This document shows positions 6,717 through 14,065 of a DNA stretch of 14,065 nt, one piece after another. The DNA comes from CAIVAT01 sp964455285 (GTDB taxonomy: Bacteria; Bacteroidota; Bacteroidia; Bacteroidales; FEN-979), in assembly GCA_964455285.1 (NCBI GenBank), contig CAYVVG010000084.1:1-14065 (forward strand). Direction: 5' to 3'. The notes below the pieces were generated by a model. It worked only from the letters and a program-made list of their open reading frames with translations. It did not search any database and was not told the DNA's origin. Position 1 is the stretch's first letter; the number at the start of each line of letters is the position of its first letter. A program made the position numbers and the translations under genes.

Positions 6717-7517
6717 ATGAAAACATCTCTCCTGTCCCTGTTCCTGCTTATTGCTTCTGTTGTTTCGGCCCAGCAGCCGGCACCTGTCAGCACAAATGAC
6801 TACCCCTGTAACCCCAAGACATTGCCGGTCCTTTGGCACCAGAGCGCTGCCGAGTACCGGGCCTTGTGCTACCAGGCGTTCAATTTCGCCACGCTGCGCA
6901 TCAACGAGATCCCCGAATCCGAGCTCGGAAAGGGGAACCTTGCCATCATCACCGACATCGACGAGACGATCCTCGACAACAGTCCTGGCGAAGCCCAGTC
7001 CATCCTCAGCAACGAGACCCACTTCGGCCCCGTATGGAAAGAATGGGTCGGGCGCTATGAGGCAGCGGCACTTCCGGGAGCCGTCGGTTTTTTAAGGAAT
7101 GTTCATGCCAAAGGCATTTCCGTTTTCTACCTCTCGAACCGCGACACCCAGGAGGTGATGTCGACGATCAAAAACCTTCGGCTTCTTGACCTTCCCGATG
7201 CCGATCCGGAGCACCTGCTTTTCCAGGCCGGCACCTCTTCAAAGGAGGCACGGCGCCAGAGGATCCTGCAGTCGCATCAGGTGGTCATGTTGCTGGGCGA
7301 CAACCTGAACGACTTTCTCGCTGTTTTCGAGAAAAAAGGCATCCCGGAGAGGAGGGAGGAGACGGACCGGGTGAAAGAGGAATGGGGCAGAAAATTCATT
7401 GTGTTGCCGAATGCCATTTACGGCGAGTGGGAGAATGCCCTGTACGATTACCGACGCAAACTATCCCCTGAACAGAAGGATTCCCTGCGGGTCGGGCAGT
7501 TAAAGGGGTATAAATAA
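6717..7517 (+). CDS. class C (e(P4)-type) secreted HAD-family acid phosphatase
   Basis: The 266-aa product belongs to the HAD superfamily, 5'-nucleotidase/lipoprotein e(P4) group, which removes phosphate from nucleoside monophosphates and other phosphomonoesters outside the cytoplasm. Catalytic motif I is TDIDETILDNS with nucleophile D80 and general acid D82. Motif II is the S140 of YLSNRD, motif III is K176 in SSKEARR, and motif IV is GDNLNDF at 194-200 with metal ligands D195 and D199. The C-terminal VLPNAIYGEWENAL segment is also typical of the family. I chose the ATG at 6717 over an in-frame ATG at 6690 because it gives the signal peptide MKTSLLSLFLLIASVVSAQQ. There is no lipobox cysteine (A-Q-Q at the cleavage site), so it is probably a soluble periplasmic enzyme rather than a lipoprotein like e(P4). 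The TAA stop directly abuts the convergent cstA stop. Confidence 0.93.
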   Translation: MKTSLLSLFLLIASVVSAQQPAPVSTNDYPCNPKTLPVLWHQSAAEYRALCYQAFNFATLRINEIPESELGKGNLAIITDIDETILDNSPGEAQSILSNETHFGPVWKEWVGRYEAAALPGAVGFLRNVHAKGISVFYLSNRDTQEVMSTIKNLRLLDLPDADPEHLLFQAGTSSKEARRQRILQSHQVVMLLGDNLNDFLAVFEKKGIPERREETDRVKEEWGRKFIVLPNAIYGEWENALYDYRRKLSPEQKDSLRVGQLKGYK

Positions 7518-9329
7518 TCAACGGGCAGTATTGCGCATGGCCCTGAGCCATCCCGGGACGGCATCATAGAGGATGATCACCACGCAAAGGATGATCACCG
7601 AGGTAAGGCCGAGGTTGACAACGCCGATGAACCGGGTGGCTGGAACGGATACCTGCGGGAGGTAAATGCCTTTCATGTTCATGATCCCGGCCGTGAGGGT
7701 GGTGATGCCGACGAACAGCATGGGCACGATCGTGACCCAGGCGTAGCGGACTTTTCCACGGTTTACAAGGTAGGAGGTGCCAATGGCCAGTGCGATGGTG
7801 GCCAGGAGTTGGTTGGCGGTGCCGAACATCGGCCAGATGGTGGAAACGCTTCCCGTATAGATAAAATAGCCCCAGAGAAGCACGACCAGTCCGCTGCAGA
7901 TCAGGTTCCCGGGCAACCAGGTGGTGTTGCCGAAGGGTTTGTACACCTTTCCGAACAACTCCTGCAGAATGAAACGGGCGACCCTGGTGCCGGCATCGAT
8001 GGTGGTGAGGATGAAGAGGGCCTCGAACATGATGGCAAAATGGTACCAGTACGACATCAGCTTTTCCAGTCCCGGGATGGAGGAAAAGATGCTGGCCATA
8101 CCCACCGCCAGCGATACCGCACCCCCGGTACGGCCGGCTATGTTCTCGCCCACCTCGGCCGCTAACTTGGGCAATTCACTGGTGGTGAAACCCATGGCAT
8201 GCAATTGGGGAAGGATGTGCGCCAGTTTGTCGGGAGCGACGTTGATCATGAAGTAGTCGAGCGGATGAAGGCTGGCGGCAGCGATCAGTGCCATGATGCT
8301 GACCATCCCCTCGGCCAGCATCGATCCCACGGCGATCGGACGGATATGCGATTCCTTCATGATCATCTTGGGGGTGGTGCCGGAACTGATCAGGGCATGG
8401 AAACCGCTGATGGCACCGCAGGCGATGGTGATGAAGAGATAGGGGAAGAGGGTGCCGGGAATGATGGGACCTCCCCCGTGGATAAAGGGTGTAAAGGCAG
8501 GCATCCGGAAATTGGGTGCCACGATGATGATCCCCACGGCCAGCATGGCGATGACTCCCAGCTTCATGATCGAACTGAGGTAGTCGCGGGGGGAGAGCAG
8601 GAGCCAGACTGGCAACACGGAGGCAAAGAATCCGTATCCGGCCAGCATCAGCGCCAGCGTTTTGTGATCAAAGCTGAACCAGGATGCCAGGCCCGACTCG
8701 GGTACATACTTGCCGAAGATCACCGCCGAGGAGAGAAGCATCACTCCCATCACAGTGGCTTCCGCGATCTTTCCTTTCCGGAACCGGAACATCCATATTC
8801 CCATGAAGATGGCAATGGGGATGGTGGATGCAATGGTGAAGAGTCCCCACGAGGACTCGCTCAGGGCGTTGACGACCACGAGTCCAAGGCCTGCAATGGC
8901 GATGATGATGATCAGGAAGGTCGAGAGCGATGTGGTGATCCCGCTGGAGAGTTTTCCGATCTCTGTCCGGGCGATCTCAGCCAGTGACTTCCCGTCGTGG
9001 CGGACCGAAGCGCTGAGGATGATCATGTCGTGCACCGATCCGGCCAGCACGGCCCCCACTACCATCCACACGAAACCGGGGAAATAGCCGAACTGGCAGG
9101 CCAGCACCGGACCGACCAGCGGACCAGCACCGGCGATGGCGGCAAAGTGGTGGCCGAAGAGCACCCACTTGCTCATCGGGTAGTAATTCTGCCCGTCGTA
9201 GAGCCGTTGAGAGGGAGCCGGGGTTTTATCTTCCAGGACAAGCACCCGCGCCGCAATGAAACCAAAATAGTAGCGGTAGGCAAGGGCAAAGATCGCGGCC
9301 GCCGCGATCAAATATGGCATTACATTCAT
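7518..9329 (-). CDS. cstA: CstA-family carbon starvation protein / pyruvate or peptide transporter
   Basis: This 603-aa, highly hydrophobic protein is a CstA-family inner-membrane transporter; E. coli relatives CstA and BtsT import pyruvate, and CstA was earlier linked to peptide uptake. Family signatures seen are GHHFAAIAGAGPLVGP at residues 59-74, AGSVHDMIILSASVRHDGKS at 96-115, HALISSGTTPKMI at 311-323, DAGTRVARFILQE at 445-457 and TIWPMFGTANQLLA at 497-510. They cover both the CstA core and the C-terminal five-helix part. It is shorter than the roughly 700-aa enterobacterial forms but within the range of compact family members. The ATG at 9329 begins a first membrane helix; the Met at codon 4 is an alternative. 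The gene lies 37 bp downstream of a co-directional surface protein gene, so readthrough from it is possible. No partner sensor kinase is in the window, and the substrate is inferred from family only. Confidence 0.95.
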   Translation of the reverse strand: MNVMPYLIAAAAIFALAYRYYFGFIAARVLVLEDKTPAPSQRLYDGQNYYPMSKWVLFGHHFAAIAGAGPLVGPVLACQFGYFPGFVWMVVGAVLAGSVHDMIILSASVRHDGKSLAEIARTEIGKLSSGITTSLSTFLIIIIAIAGLGLVVVNALSESSWGLFTIASTIPIAIFMGIWMFRFRKGKIAEATVMGVMLLSSAVIFGKYVPESGLASWFSFDHKTLALMLAGYGFFASVLPVWLLLSPRDYLSSIMKLGVIAMLAVGIIIVAPNFRMPAFTPFIHGGGPIIPGTLFPYLFITIACGAISGFHALISSGTTPKMIMKESHIRPIAVGSMLAEGMVSIMALIAAASLHPLDYFMINVAPDKLAHILPQLHAMGFTTSELPKLAAEVGENIAGRTGGAVSLAVGMASIFSSIPGLEKLMSYWYHFAIMFEALFILTTIDAGTRVARFILQELFGKVYKPFGNTTWLPGNLICSGLVVLLWGYFIYTGSVSTIWPMFGTANQLLATIALAIGTSYLVNRGKVRYAWVTIVPMLFVGITTLTAGIMNMKGIYLPQVSVPATRFIGVVNLGLTSVIILCVVIILYDAVPGWLRAMRNTAR

Positions 9330-9366
9330 GACAGTAAAGGATCAGTTCATCAGGTCGTGACGCAGA

Positions 9367-11301
9367 TTAATCGTGCAGGCATCGGAGCGGAAAACCGTAT
9401 GCCTTGTTGTATGGGTTGAGGTAGCTTCCCCCGGAATAGATGGTCATCCCGTGTCCGTTGGAATTGCTCTCCCTGGTGCTGCTCCAGAAATACCCGCTCG
9501 AACCCCTGCTGTAAAGATCCCCGGCGGCCCATCCCAGGCAGCCGGAAGCATGCAGCTTCAGGGGTGAATTCCATGCACTGTTATAGTTGGTCCACCCCCC
9601 CAGGTTGTCCACGTTGAACCATTCGGTGTAGGTGGGTATCCTCCAGATCGCTCCCATCTCGAGGGTGCAGGGATCATTTGCGGATATCCAGTCGGAATTC
9701 TCATTGATCCCGGTGATCGTCCAGCCGGGATTGGGTGCGGATCCGTCGTGCTTGTACCCCTGTTTCCGGTTGAACTGCCAGTACCAGCCGGCCGAAGCTT
9801 CCGAAGCATCGGTCACGGAAATGGCCGTGTGATCGGCTCCCAGGTTGCCGGTGATCCAGCATTTGGCCGGTGCCCCCGTCACACCTGTCACGCCTCCGTA
9901 CACGACGGTTTTGTTCACCGGGGCGACCACTCCCGCCACATGGTTGACGGTGACGCTGGCGGCGCAGGGGTATGTGCAGGCGGAGGTGCTCTGCGAAAGG
10001 GTGGTGACCGCTGAACTGAAGCAAGAGTTCCAGGCCCAGACGTACCGGGTATAGGCGGTGCCACAGGCCAGACCCGTCTCGGTTTTAGCCGTGTCGGTGC
10101 CCAGGCTGACTGCCGTGGCATAGGAGTTCACCGTACTCCATTTATAACCGGTGGCTCCGGCAACGGGGTGCCATTTCCAAACCACCTGGGTCTGGGTGGA
10201 TGTATTCCCTGCCGAAACCGGTGCCGCCGGCGTGACAGTCTCCGACATGACAATGGTGTTCGACATAACTGGGTTGGCCGAAAGGCATGGCAGGGATGAG
10301 GTCATCCGGCAGGTCACGATATCTCCGCTGGCAGGAAAATAATCAAATGTGCTGTTGGTAGCGCCAGGTATCATCATTCCGTTTAGGAGCCACTGGAAAG
10401 CAGGAGATGTCCCCCCATTGACCTGGGTTGCCGTAAAGGTGGCCGCAGTGCCCGCGCAGAAGGGGTTGGCCGGGACGGTTATTGACACGCCGGGGGTTGA
10501 TACGGGAATCACCTCCATGACCACCGGATTGGAGGTGGCAGGGTTATTGGTCGCGCACAACTGAGACGAAGTAACATTGCAGGTAATGGTGTCGCCGTCG
10601 GAGGGAACATATCCATAGGTGCTGTTCGTAGCGCCTGCCGCCATCGTTCCGTTCACATGCCACTGGAAGAGGGGGCTGTTCCCTCCATTCACCGGCACGG
10701 CGGTAAATGTGACGAGGGTTCCTGCACAGCAAGGGTTGAACGAAGGAGCAACAGAGACTGAGACAGGCGCTATCATACCGGTATTTGCCTGCATGCACTG
10801 CATCGGGCTTTTCACACACCCCTGGTACGCGGTCACACACACCAGTCCACCGGCCAGGCCAATATTGGCCGTGATCGAATGGGTGCCCTGTCCGGCAACC
10901 ACAGCGGCACCGGCAGGGAGGTTCCAGGAATACCCGTCAGCGCCTGCAACCGGCTCGACCGAGTAAACGATGCCGAGCGAGCCTGCACAGGGTACCGAGC
11001 TACCCGTTATGGGGCCGGGGGTGTCCAGGTGACCGGTATTTCCCACCGGAATCCATCCTGTCCCGTTGAATACCTGCAAGTCGTTGCAATCGGTGTTGAA
11101 GATCACCAGCCCCCGGGCAGGCGAGGGGATCCCGTTGCGCTGGAGGGTGGTCATCCTAGGCGGCAGGAGGCCTTTGTCGGTAAATTTCACTTCCAGTCCG
11201 GCGGAAGGGTCGGGCAGGGCGCCGTCGCCGTTGATGCCGACCTGGGCGGTTACCTTTATAACAAGGAGCATGGCAGTTGTCAGGAGAAACAGTCGGTTCA
11301 T
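9367..11301 (-). CDS. secreted mosaic surface protein with Ig/PKD-like domains and C-terminal FISUMP-like domain
   Basis: The 644-aa product starts with the signal peptide MNRLFLLTTAMLLVIKVTAQ. Residues 21-88 are a Bacteroidota adhesin-like head (VGINGDGALPDPSAGLEV, KGLLPPRMTTLQRNGI, then GLVIFNTDCNDLQVFNG). Residues about 105-178 resemble a PKD-like domain. Two Ig-like repeats of 90 aa follow at about 181-265 and 271-354, with CAGT-x-x-TFTA and FQW-x-x-NG motifs. A fibronectin III-like segment lies at about 358-440. The C-terminal part (about 475-644) looks like a FISUMP (Fibrobacter succinogenes major paralogous) domain: WRIPTYTEW, GYFWSST and a terminal YGFPLRCLHD. FISUMP domains are common at the end of Bacteroidota surface proteins and their function is unknown. 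No T9SS sorting tail follows. The gene lies 46 bp downstream of the beta-helix gene and 37 bp upstream of cstA, all on the minus strand. It is most likely a surface-exposed adhesin-like protein. Confidence 0.85.
   Translation of the reverse strand: MNRLFLLTTAMLLVIKVTAQVGINGDGALPDPSAGLEVKFTDKGLLPPRMTTLQRNGIPSPARGLVIFNTDCNDLQVFNGTGWIPVGNTGHLDTPGPITGSSVPCAGSLGIVYSVEPVAGADGYSWNLPAGAAVVAGQGTHSITANIGLAGGLVCVTAYQGCVKSPMQCMQANTGMIAPVSVSVAPSFNPCCAGTLVTFTAVPVNGGNSPLFQWHVNGTMAAGATNSTYGYVPSDGDTITCNVTSSQLCATNNPATSNPVVMEVIPVSTPGVSITVPANPFCAGTAATFTATQVNGGTSPAFQWLLNGMMIPGATNSTFDYFPASGDIVTCRMTSSLPCLSANPVMSNTIVMSETVTPAAPVSAGNTSTQTQVVWKWHPVAGATGYKWSTVNSYATAVSLGTDTAKTETGLACGTAYTRYVWAWNSCFSSAVTTLSQSTSACTYPCAASVTVNHVAGVVAPVNKTVVYGGVTGVTGAPAKCWITGNLGADHTAISVTDASEASAGWYWQFNRKQGYKHDGSAPNPGWTITGINENSDWISANDPCTLEMGAIWRIPTYTEWFNVDNLGGWTNYNSAWNSPLKLHASGCLGWAAGDLYSRGSSGYFWSSTRESNSNGHGMTIYSGGSYLNPYNKAYGFPLRCLHD
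10240..10761 (-). repeat. tandem pair of 270-bp Ig-like domain repeats
   Basis: Within the 644-aa protein, residues about 181-265 and 271-354 align with a 90-residue offset. Shared words include CAGT-x-x-TFTA, VNGG-x-SP-x-FQW, GATNST and GD-x-x-TC-x-x-TSS, with conserved cysteines. The pattern indicates an internal duplication of one Ig-like domain that has since diverged. Confidence 0.8.
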
Positions 11302-11347
11302 GTCGGAACGGGTTATCGTGTTATCAGAGGCATGGATTCAGTACCGG

Positions 11348-14065
11348 CTAGTGCAGGATTAACTTCTGTATTCCTGTTTGGTCAGCATGGATCACTTTCA
11401 GGAGGTATAGTCCCGGTCCCTTGTCTTCCAGCGTCAATTCATAGCGGCGACCCGTTAAACACTCCATCTCCAGGATCACGGAACCTGTAAGGTTCAGACA
11501 TTGCACCCGGACAGGGACTCCCATGGGGCCCGCATCGAGGTCAAGCGTGAACACGCCGGAAGTGGGGTTGGGATAGATCGCGAAATCCGCATGGCTCCGC
11601 CGGATCATCCCGGAATAACAGCCATCTTCATCAGGAGGAAACCCTCCTGCCGGCAGGGACATCGGGATGCACCAGGGCCCTCCCGGCAATACCTGTCCGT
11701 GAAGGTAGCCTCCGGGTTCGACGCGGGTTCCCGAACGATACAGCACTTTCTCTCCGGCGATCATCACGGCCGAACCACCCGGCAATACGGTGAATGTGGT
11801 GCCGTTCCCTGCAATTATAATAGAGCCAGCCGCATTAAAACACATTTCCTCTCCGGAACCCGCCGAATCGTTTATCACCAGAATTTCAGCTGGTACCGGT
11901 GACAGGGTCACGGTGTCGGAAGAATAACCGCTTTCATGGCAGGGATTGAGGGCCTTTACCCTGATCCTTCCCGGCTGCGCCGACGAATCCACCTGAACCG
12001 TGATGGAATCGGTCAGGGCGCCCGACACAATCGTGAAGCCGGGAGGTACCGACCAGCTGTAGTGTGTGGCATCAGGGACTGATTCGATGTGATAAGCCAC
12101 CACGCTGCCCGGTACAACGGAATCCGCCCCGAAAACCGGCCCGGGAGTTGCCGGAACCGGATGAACCGTGATGGGATAGGGAGTCCACTCTCCCGTTCCA
12201 TACCCGTTGATGGTCCATCGTGCATAGATCGTATCGCTCACGCCCTGTTGCTGAACCTCAAGTACAGCAATGGATTTGATGCCGCGGTAATCATACAGGA
12301 ACCATGCGGGCACCTGCCATTCAACGAGGTCGTAACCGAAAGGATCGGTCACAGAAATGCCGGGAGGGGCACACCGGTAATCAGTTCCTGAGCAGAATTC
12401 CGAAGATCCTTCGATATGAACCAGGGCCGGTGCCGGCAGGATGGTCAGGTCAATCTGCGCGGTGTCGGCGCCCGGACCGCAAGGATTGAAGGCATAAAAT
12501 TTCAGGCTTCCGGTCTGGATCGTGTCGGTGACCCTGAGCAGGATCGAAGTGTCGCTCAGCCTCTGTTTTTCCAGCCCGGCAGAAACAATCCAGCCCCAGC
12601 CGGTAATGCTGTCCATTGCCGGCACTGTGTATAGAATGCTGTGCTGGAAATGATAAATGGTATCCGGCCCTGAGATCGCAGGGAGGTTGGCGGGCGGGGA
12701 GGTGAAGATCCGGAGGTGGCAGTAACCGGATGTATCGGCGCCTGTCCCGTTGGAGATCACACAGGAATACCTGCCTGTGTCAGACGGTTGTATGGGTTCG
12801 ATCCACAGGGTGTCACCGGTGGAGCCAGGGATCACCTGGTCGTTGTGTGACCACAGGAACTGGCAATTCTCTCCCCGGTAGGGCAGATGCATGAAGGCAG
12901 AGCCTCCGAGGCAACCATCCAACGAGATGCCGTCCTCCAGGAAGGAGGGATATATCGTGTCCGACTGGTTTTCCAGTGCCCCGATATCCAGCGACCTGTT
13001 TATCCTGGCATGGGCACACACATCGACCGGAGGAAGGAATAATCCGGCAGTGTCGTCGAGCATGGCATCTATAGCAGGGGAACTCAGTTTCAAACCGTAA
13101 TCGAGGCCGGCAGGAAGGCTGCCGGTTCCGGCAAAGCCGGCAGGATTGACAAAGTCAGGGTTCCTGGTCATGATTTTCTCCACGGAGCTTAAGGAATTGG
13201 TCGAGTAAATGCTGCCCATTCCGCCCCGGACAATGGACCGTGAGATGTGAACGATATTGCTGCCCGCGCTGATCTCAGCGCCCTCGTTCCACAAAATGTT
13301 GTTGCGGATGGTCATGGTGCCCGGAGCAATGAAAAAAATCCCGTTTCCATTGTTCACGATCGTATTATTGCAGATCACCGCATTGACATCGAATACCCCC
13401 ACTATTCCTGAATTGTTGTTGTAGATCAGGTTGTTTGTGATCCTGCCGTCGCCCACCATGACCGACCCGCCGTATGCTGCAATGTTATTGAAGATCCTGT
13501 TATTCACCAGTTGTACTCCCCCGACCATGAAAACTCCGCCGCCATAAAAGGCCGAATAGTTCCCGAATACCCAATTATCCCTCACGAGTACGTTTCTTTC
13601 GGCTGCGATCCCGGCTCCAAATTCACCTGTATTATCGGAAACAATGTTGCCTGAGATCTCCGACCTCGGGCCATAGGGTCCGGCAAGGGCATAGTTGCCA
13701 GGGACCAGATAAATTCCGTGGTGCAGATTGTTCCTGATAATGCTGTTTCGCACGAAGGAAGGCTTCCAGAAATAGTTCAGCTGATTTACGAGCGAAACCC
13801 CGGGACCCTGGTTATATTCGATACTCGAATTTTCCACGTCCAGCCAGCCGAGGCCCACATTGACGCCCCCGCTGTTTTGATGAAAATGGCAACTGTCGAT
13901 CCGCAGCCCGGCAAAGCCCCCTGTGATTGCCCAGCCGGTATTCCGGGAAATTTCGGTACTATTGAAGGAAACCCCTTTTACAATTGCCTGATCGTGAAAA
14001 AACAGGTAGTTCGGCCAGCCTACCTCCACACCGTGCGTATCCGACCAGGTGATGAGGGTATGATT
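11348..14065 (-). CDS. beta-helix / Ig / PKD surface protein with T9SS C-terminal sorting domain (N-terminus outside window)
   Basis: The frame stays open from the TAG at 11348-11350 to the right edge, showing 905 residues; a GTG at 14029 is internal and not a credible start. The visible N-terminal part (14065 to about 13170) is a parallel beta-helix with recurrent NN-x-I-x-NN, GGGVFM and GNGIFF turns. It is followed by a closing segment (about 13165-12966) with NPDFVNPAGF, SSPAIDA and DIGALENQ, resembling the 'choice-of-anchor Q' type of cap. An Ig-like domain comes next (about 12930-12705; CQFLW and TGRYSCVISNG), then two or three PKD-like domains. After these is a glycine-rich repeat stretch (GNGTTFTVLPGGSAVMIAG, about 11885-11695) like modules often found before sorting tails. 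The end (11586-11351) has FAIYPNPTSGVFTLDL and GPGLYLLKVI, characteristic of the type A T9SS sorting domain. The protein is therefore predicted to cross the outer membrane by T9SS and be anchored or released at the surface. Ligand unknown. Confidence 0.9.
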   Translation of the reverse strand, partial: NHTLITWSDTHGVEVGWPNYLFFHDQAIVKGVSFNSTEISRNTGWAITGGFAGLRIDSCHFHQNSGGVNVGLGWLDVENSSIEYNQGPGVSLVNQLNYFWKPSFVRNSIIRNNLHHGIYLVPGNYALAGPYGPRSEISGNIVSDNTGEFGAGIAAERNVLVRDNWVFGNYSAFYGGGVFMVGGVQLVNNRIFNNIAAYGGSVMVGDGRITNNLIYNNNSGIVGVFDVNAVICNNTIVNNGNGIFFIAPGTMTIRNNILWNEGAEISAGSNIVHISRSIVRGGMGSIYSTNSLSSVEKIMTRNPDFVNPAGFAGTGSLPAGLDYGLKLSSPAIDAMLDDTAGLFLPPVDVCAHARINRSLDIGALENQSDTIYPSFLEDGISLDGCLGGSAFMHLPYRGENCQFLWSHNDQVIPGSTGDTLWIEPIQPSDTGRYSCVISNGTGADTSGYCHLRIFTSPPANLPAISGPDTIYHFQHSILYTVPAMDSITGWGWIVSAGLEKQRLSDTSILLRVTDTIQTGSLKFYAFNPCGPGADTAQIDLTILPAPALVHIEGSSEFCSGTDYRCAPPGISVTDPFGYDLVEWQVPAWFLYDYRGIKSIAVLEVQQQGVSDTIYARWTINGYGTGEWTPYPITVHPVPATPGPVFGADSVVPGSVVAYHIESVPDATHYSWSVPPGFTIVSGALTDSITVQVDSSAQPGRIRVKALNPCHESGYSSDTVTLSPVPAEILVINDSAGSGEEMCFNAAGSIIIAGNGTTFTVLPGGSAVMIAGEKVLYRSGTRVEPGGYLHGQVLPGGPWCIPMSLPAGGFPPDEDGCYSGMIRRSHADFAIYPNPTSGVFTLDLDAGPMGVPVRVQCLNLTGSVILEMECLTGRRYELTLEDKGPGLYLLKVIHADQTGIQKLILH
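11351..11586 (-). other. T9SS type A C-terminal sorting domain
   Basis: The last ~78 residues of the right-edge beta-helix protein contain the YPNPTSG-x-x-x-LDL entry strand and the G-x-YLLKV exit strand typical of type A sorting domains, which direct cargo through the type IX secretion system of Bacteroidota. It is the clearest lineage marker in the window. Confidence 0.88.

Noticed and set aside
8199..8987. Plus-strand open frame of 262 codons opposite cstA, rich in Asp, Gly and His
   Set aside because: It is a shadow of the strongly conserved cstA coding sequence; the odd composition is what the reverse complement of hydrophobic codons gives.
9367..9560. Possible diversity-generating retroelement variable region in the FISUMP-like C-terminus
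   Set aside because: The C-type-lectin-like look is suggestive, but no reverse transcriptase and no template repeat was found in the window.
14027..14029. GTG as the start of the right-edge beta-helix gene
   Set aside because: The frame stays open to the window edge with beta-helix-like sequence upstream (SDTHG) and there is no signal peptide after the GTG, so the true start lies outside.

Overview
The window reads as a piece of a Bacteroidota chromosome, most likely a Bacteroidales-like lineage. The support is indirect: secreted beta-helix and Ig/PKD mosaic proteins, one ending in a type IX secretion (T9SS) C-terminal sorting domain, a FISUMP-type C-terminal domain, Bacteroidota-like -7 boxes (TAnnTTT), and no clear Shine-Dalgarno sequences before the starts I checked. 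No rRNA, tRNA, CRISPR array, transposase or phage gene was seen.

Layout. (1) 5161 down to the left edge, minus strand: one uninterrupted reading frame of at least 1720 codons. It encodes a secreted right-handed beta-helix protein built from two N-terminal units of about 223 aa and six further units of about 200 aa. It enters a dockerin/EF-hand-like calcium loop just before the window ends, so its C-terminus is outside. (2) 5162-5520: AT-rich divergent intergenic region with promoter-like elements. (3) 5521-6186, plus strand: a 221-aa multi-pass membrane protein of the DUF975-like kind. (4) 6187-6716: noncoding, with a short GACGTGTG-type tandem repeat running over the end of the membrane protein gene, then a nested inverted repeat at 6241-6431. 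(5) 6717-7517, plus strand: a secreted class C (e(P4)-type) HAD acid phosphatase. (6) 9329-7518, minus strand: a CstA-family transporter whose stop codon directly abuts that of the phosphatase. (7) 11301-9367, minus strand: a 644-aa secreted mosaic protein (Bacteroidota adhesin-like head, PKD/Ig/Fn3-like middle, FISUMP-like C-terminus). (8) Right edge down to 11348, minus strand: the C-terminal 905 residues of a beta-helix/Ig/PKD protein with a T9SS sorting tail.

How it fits together. Three of the six genes encode large secreted or surface proteins, and the window is best described as a cell-surface/secretome region beside two housekeeping-type genes (phosphatase, transporter). The three minus-strand genes at the right (beta-helix, FISUMP mosaic, cstA) are spaced by 46 and 37 bp and could share transcription, although nothing links their functions. 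I do not see a convincing new defence or mobile system. The most unusual items are the eight-unit beta-helix with a recurring DxNxDG-type loop and a dockerin-like module, and the nested inverted repeat at 6241-6431.
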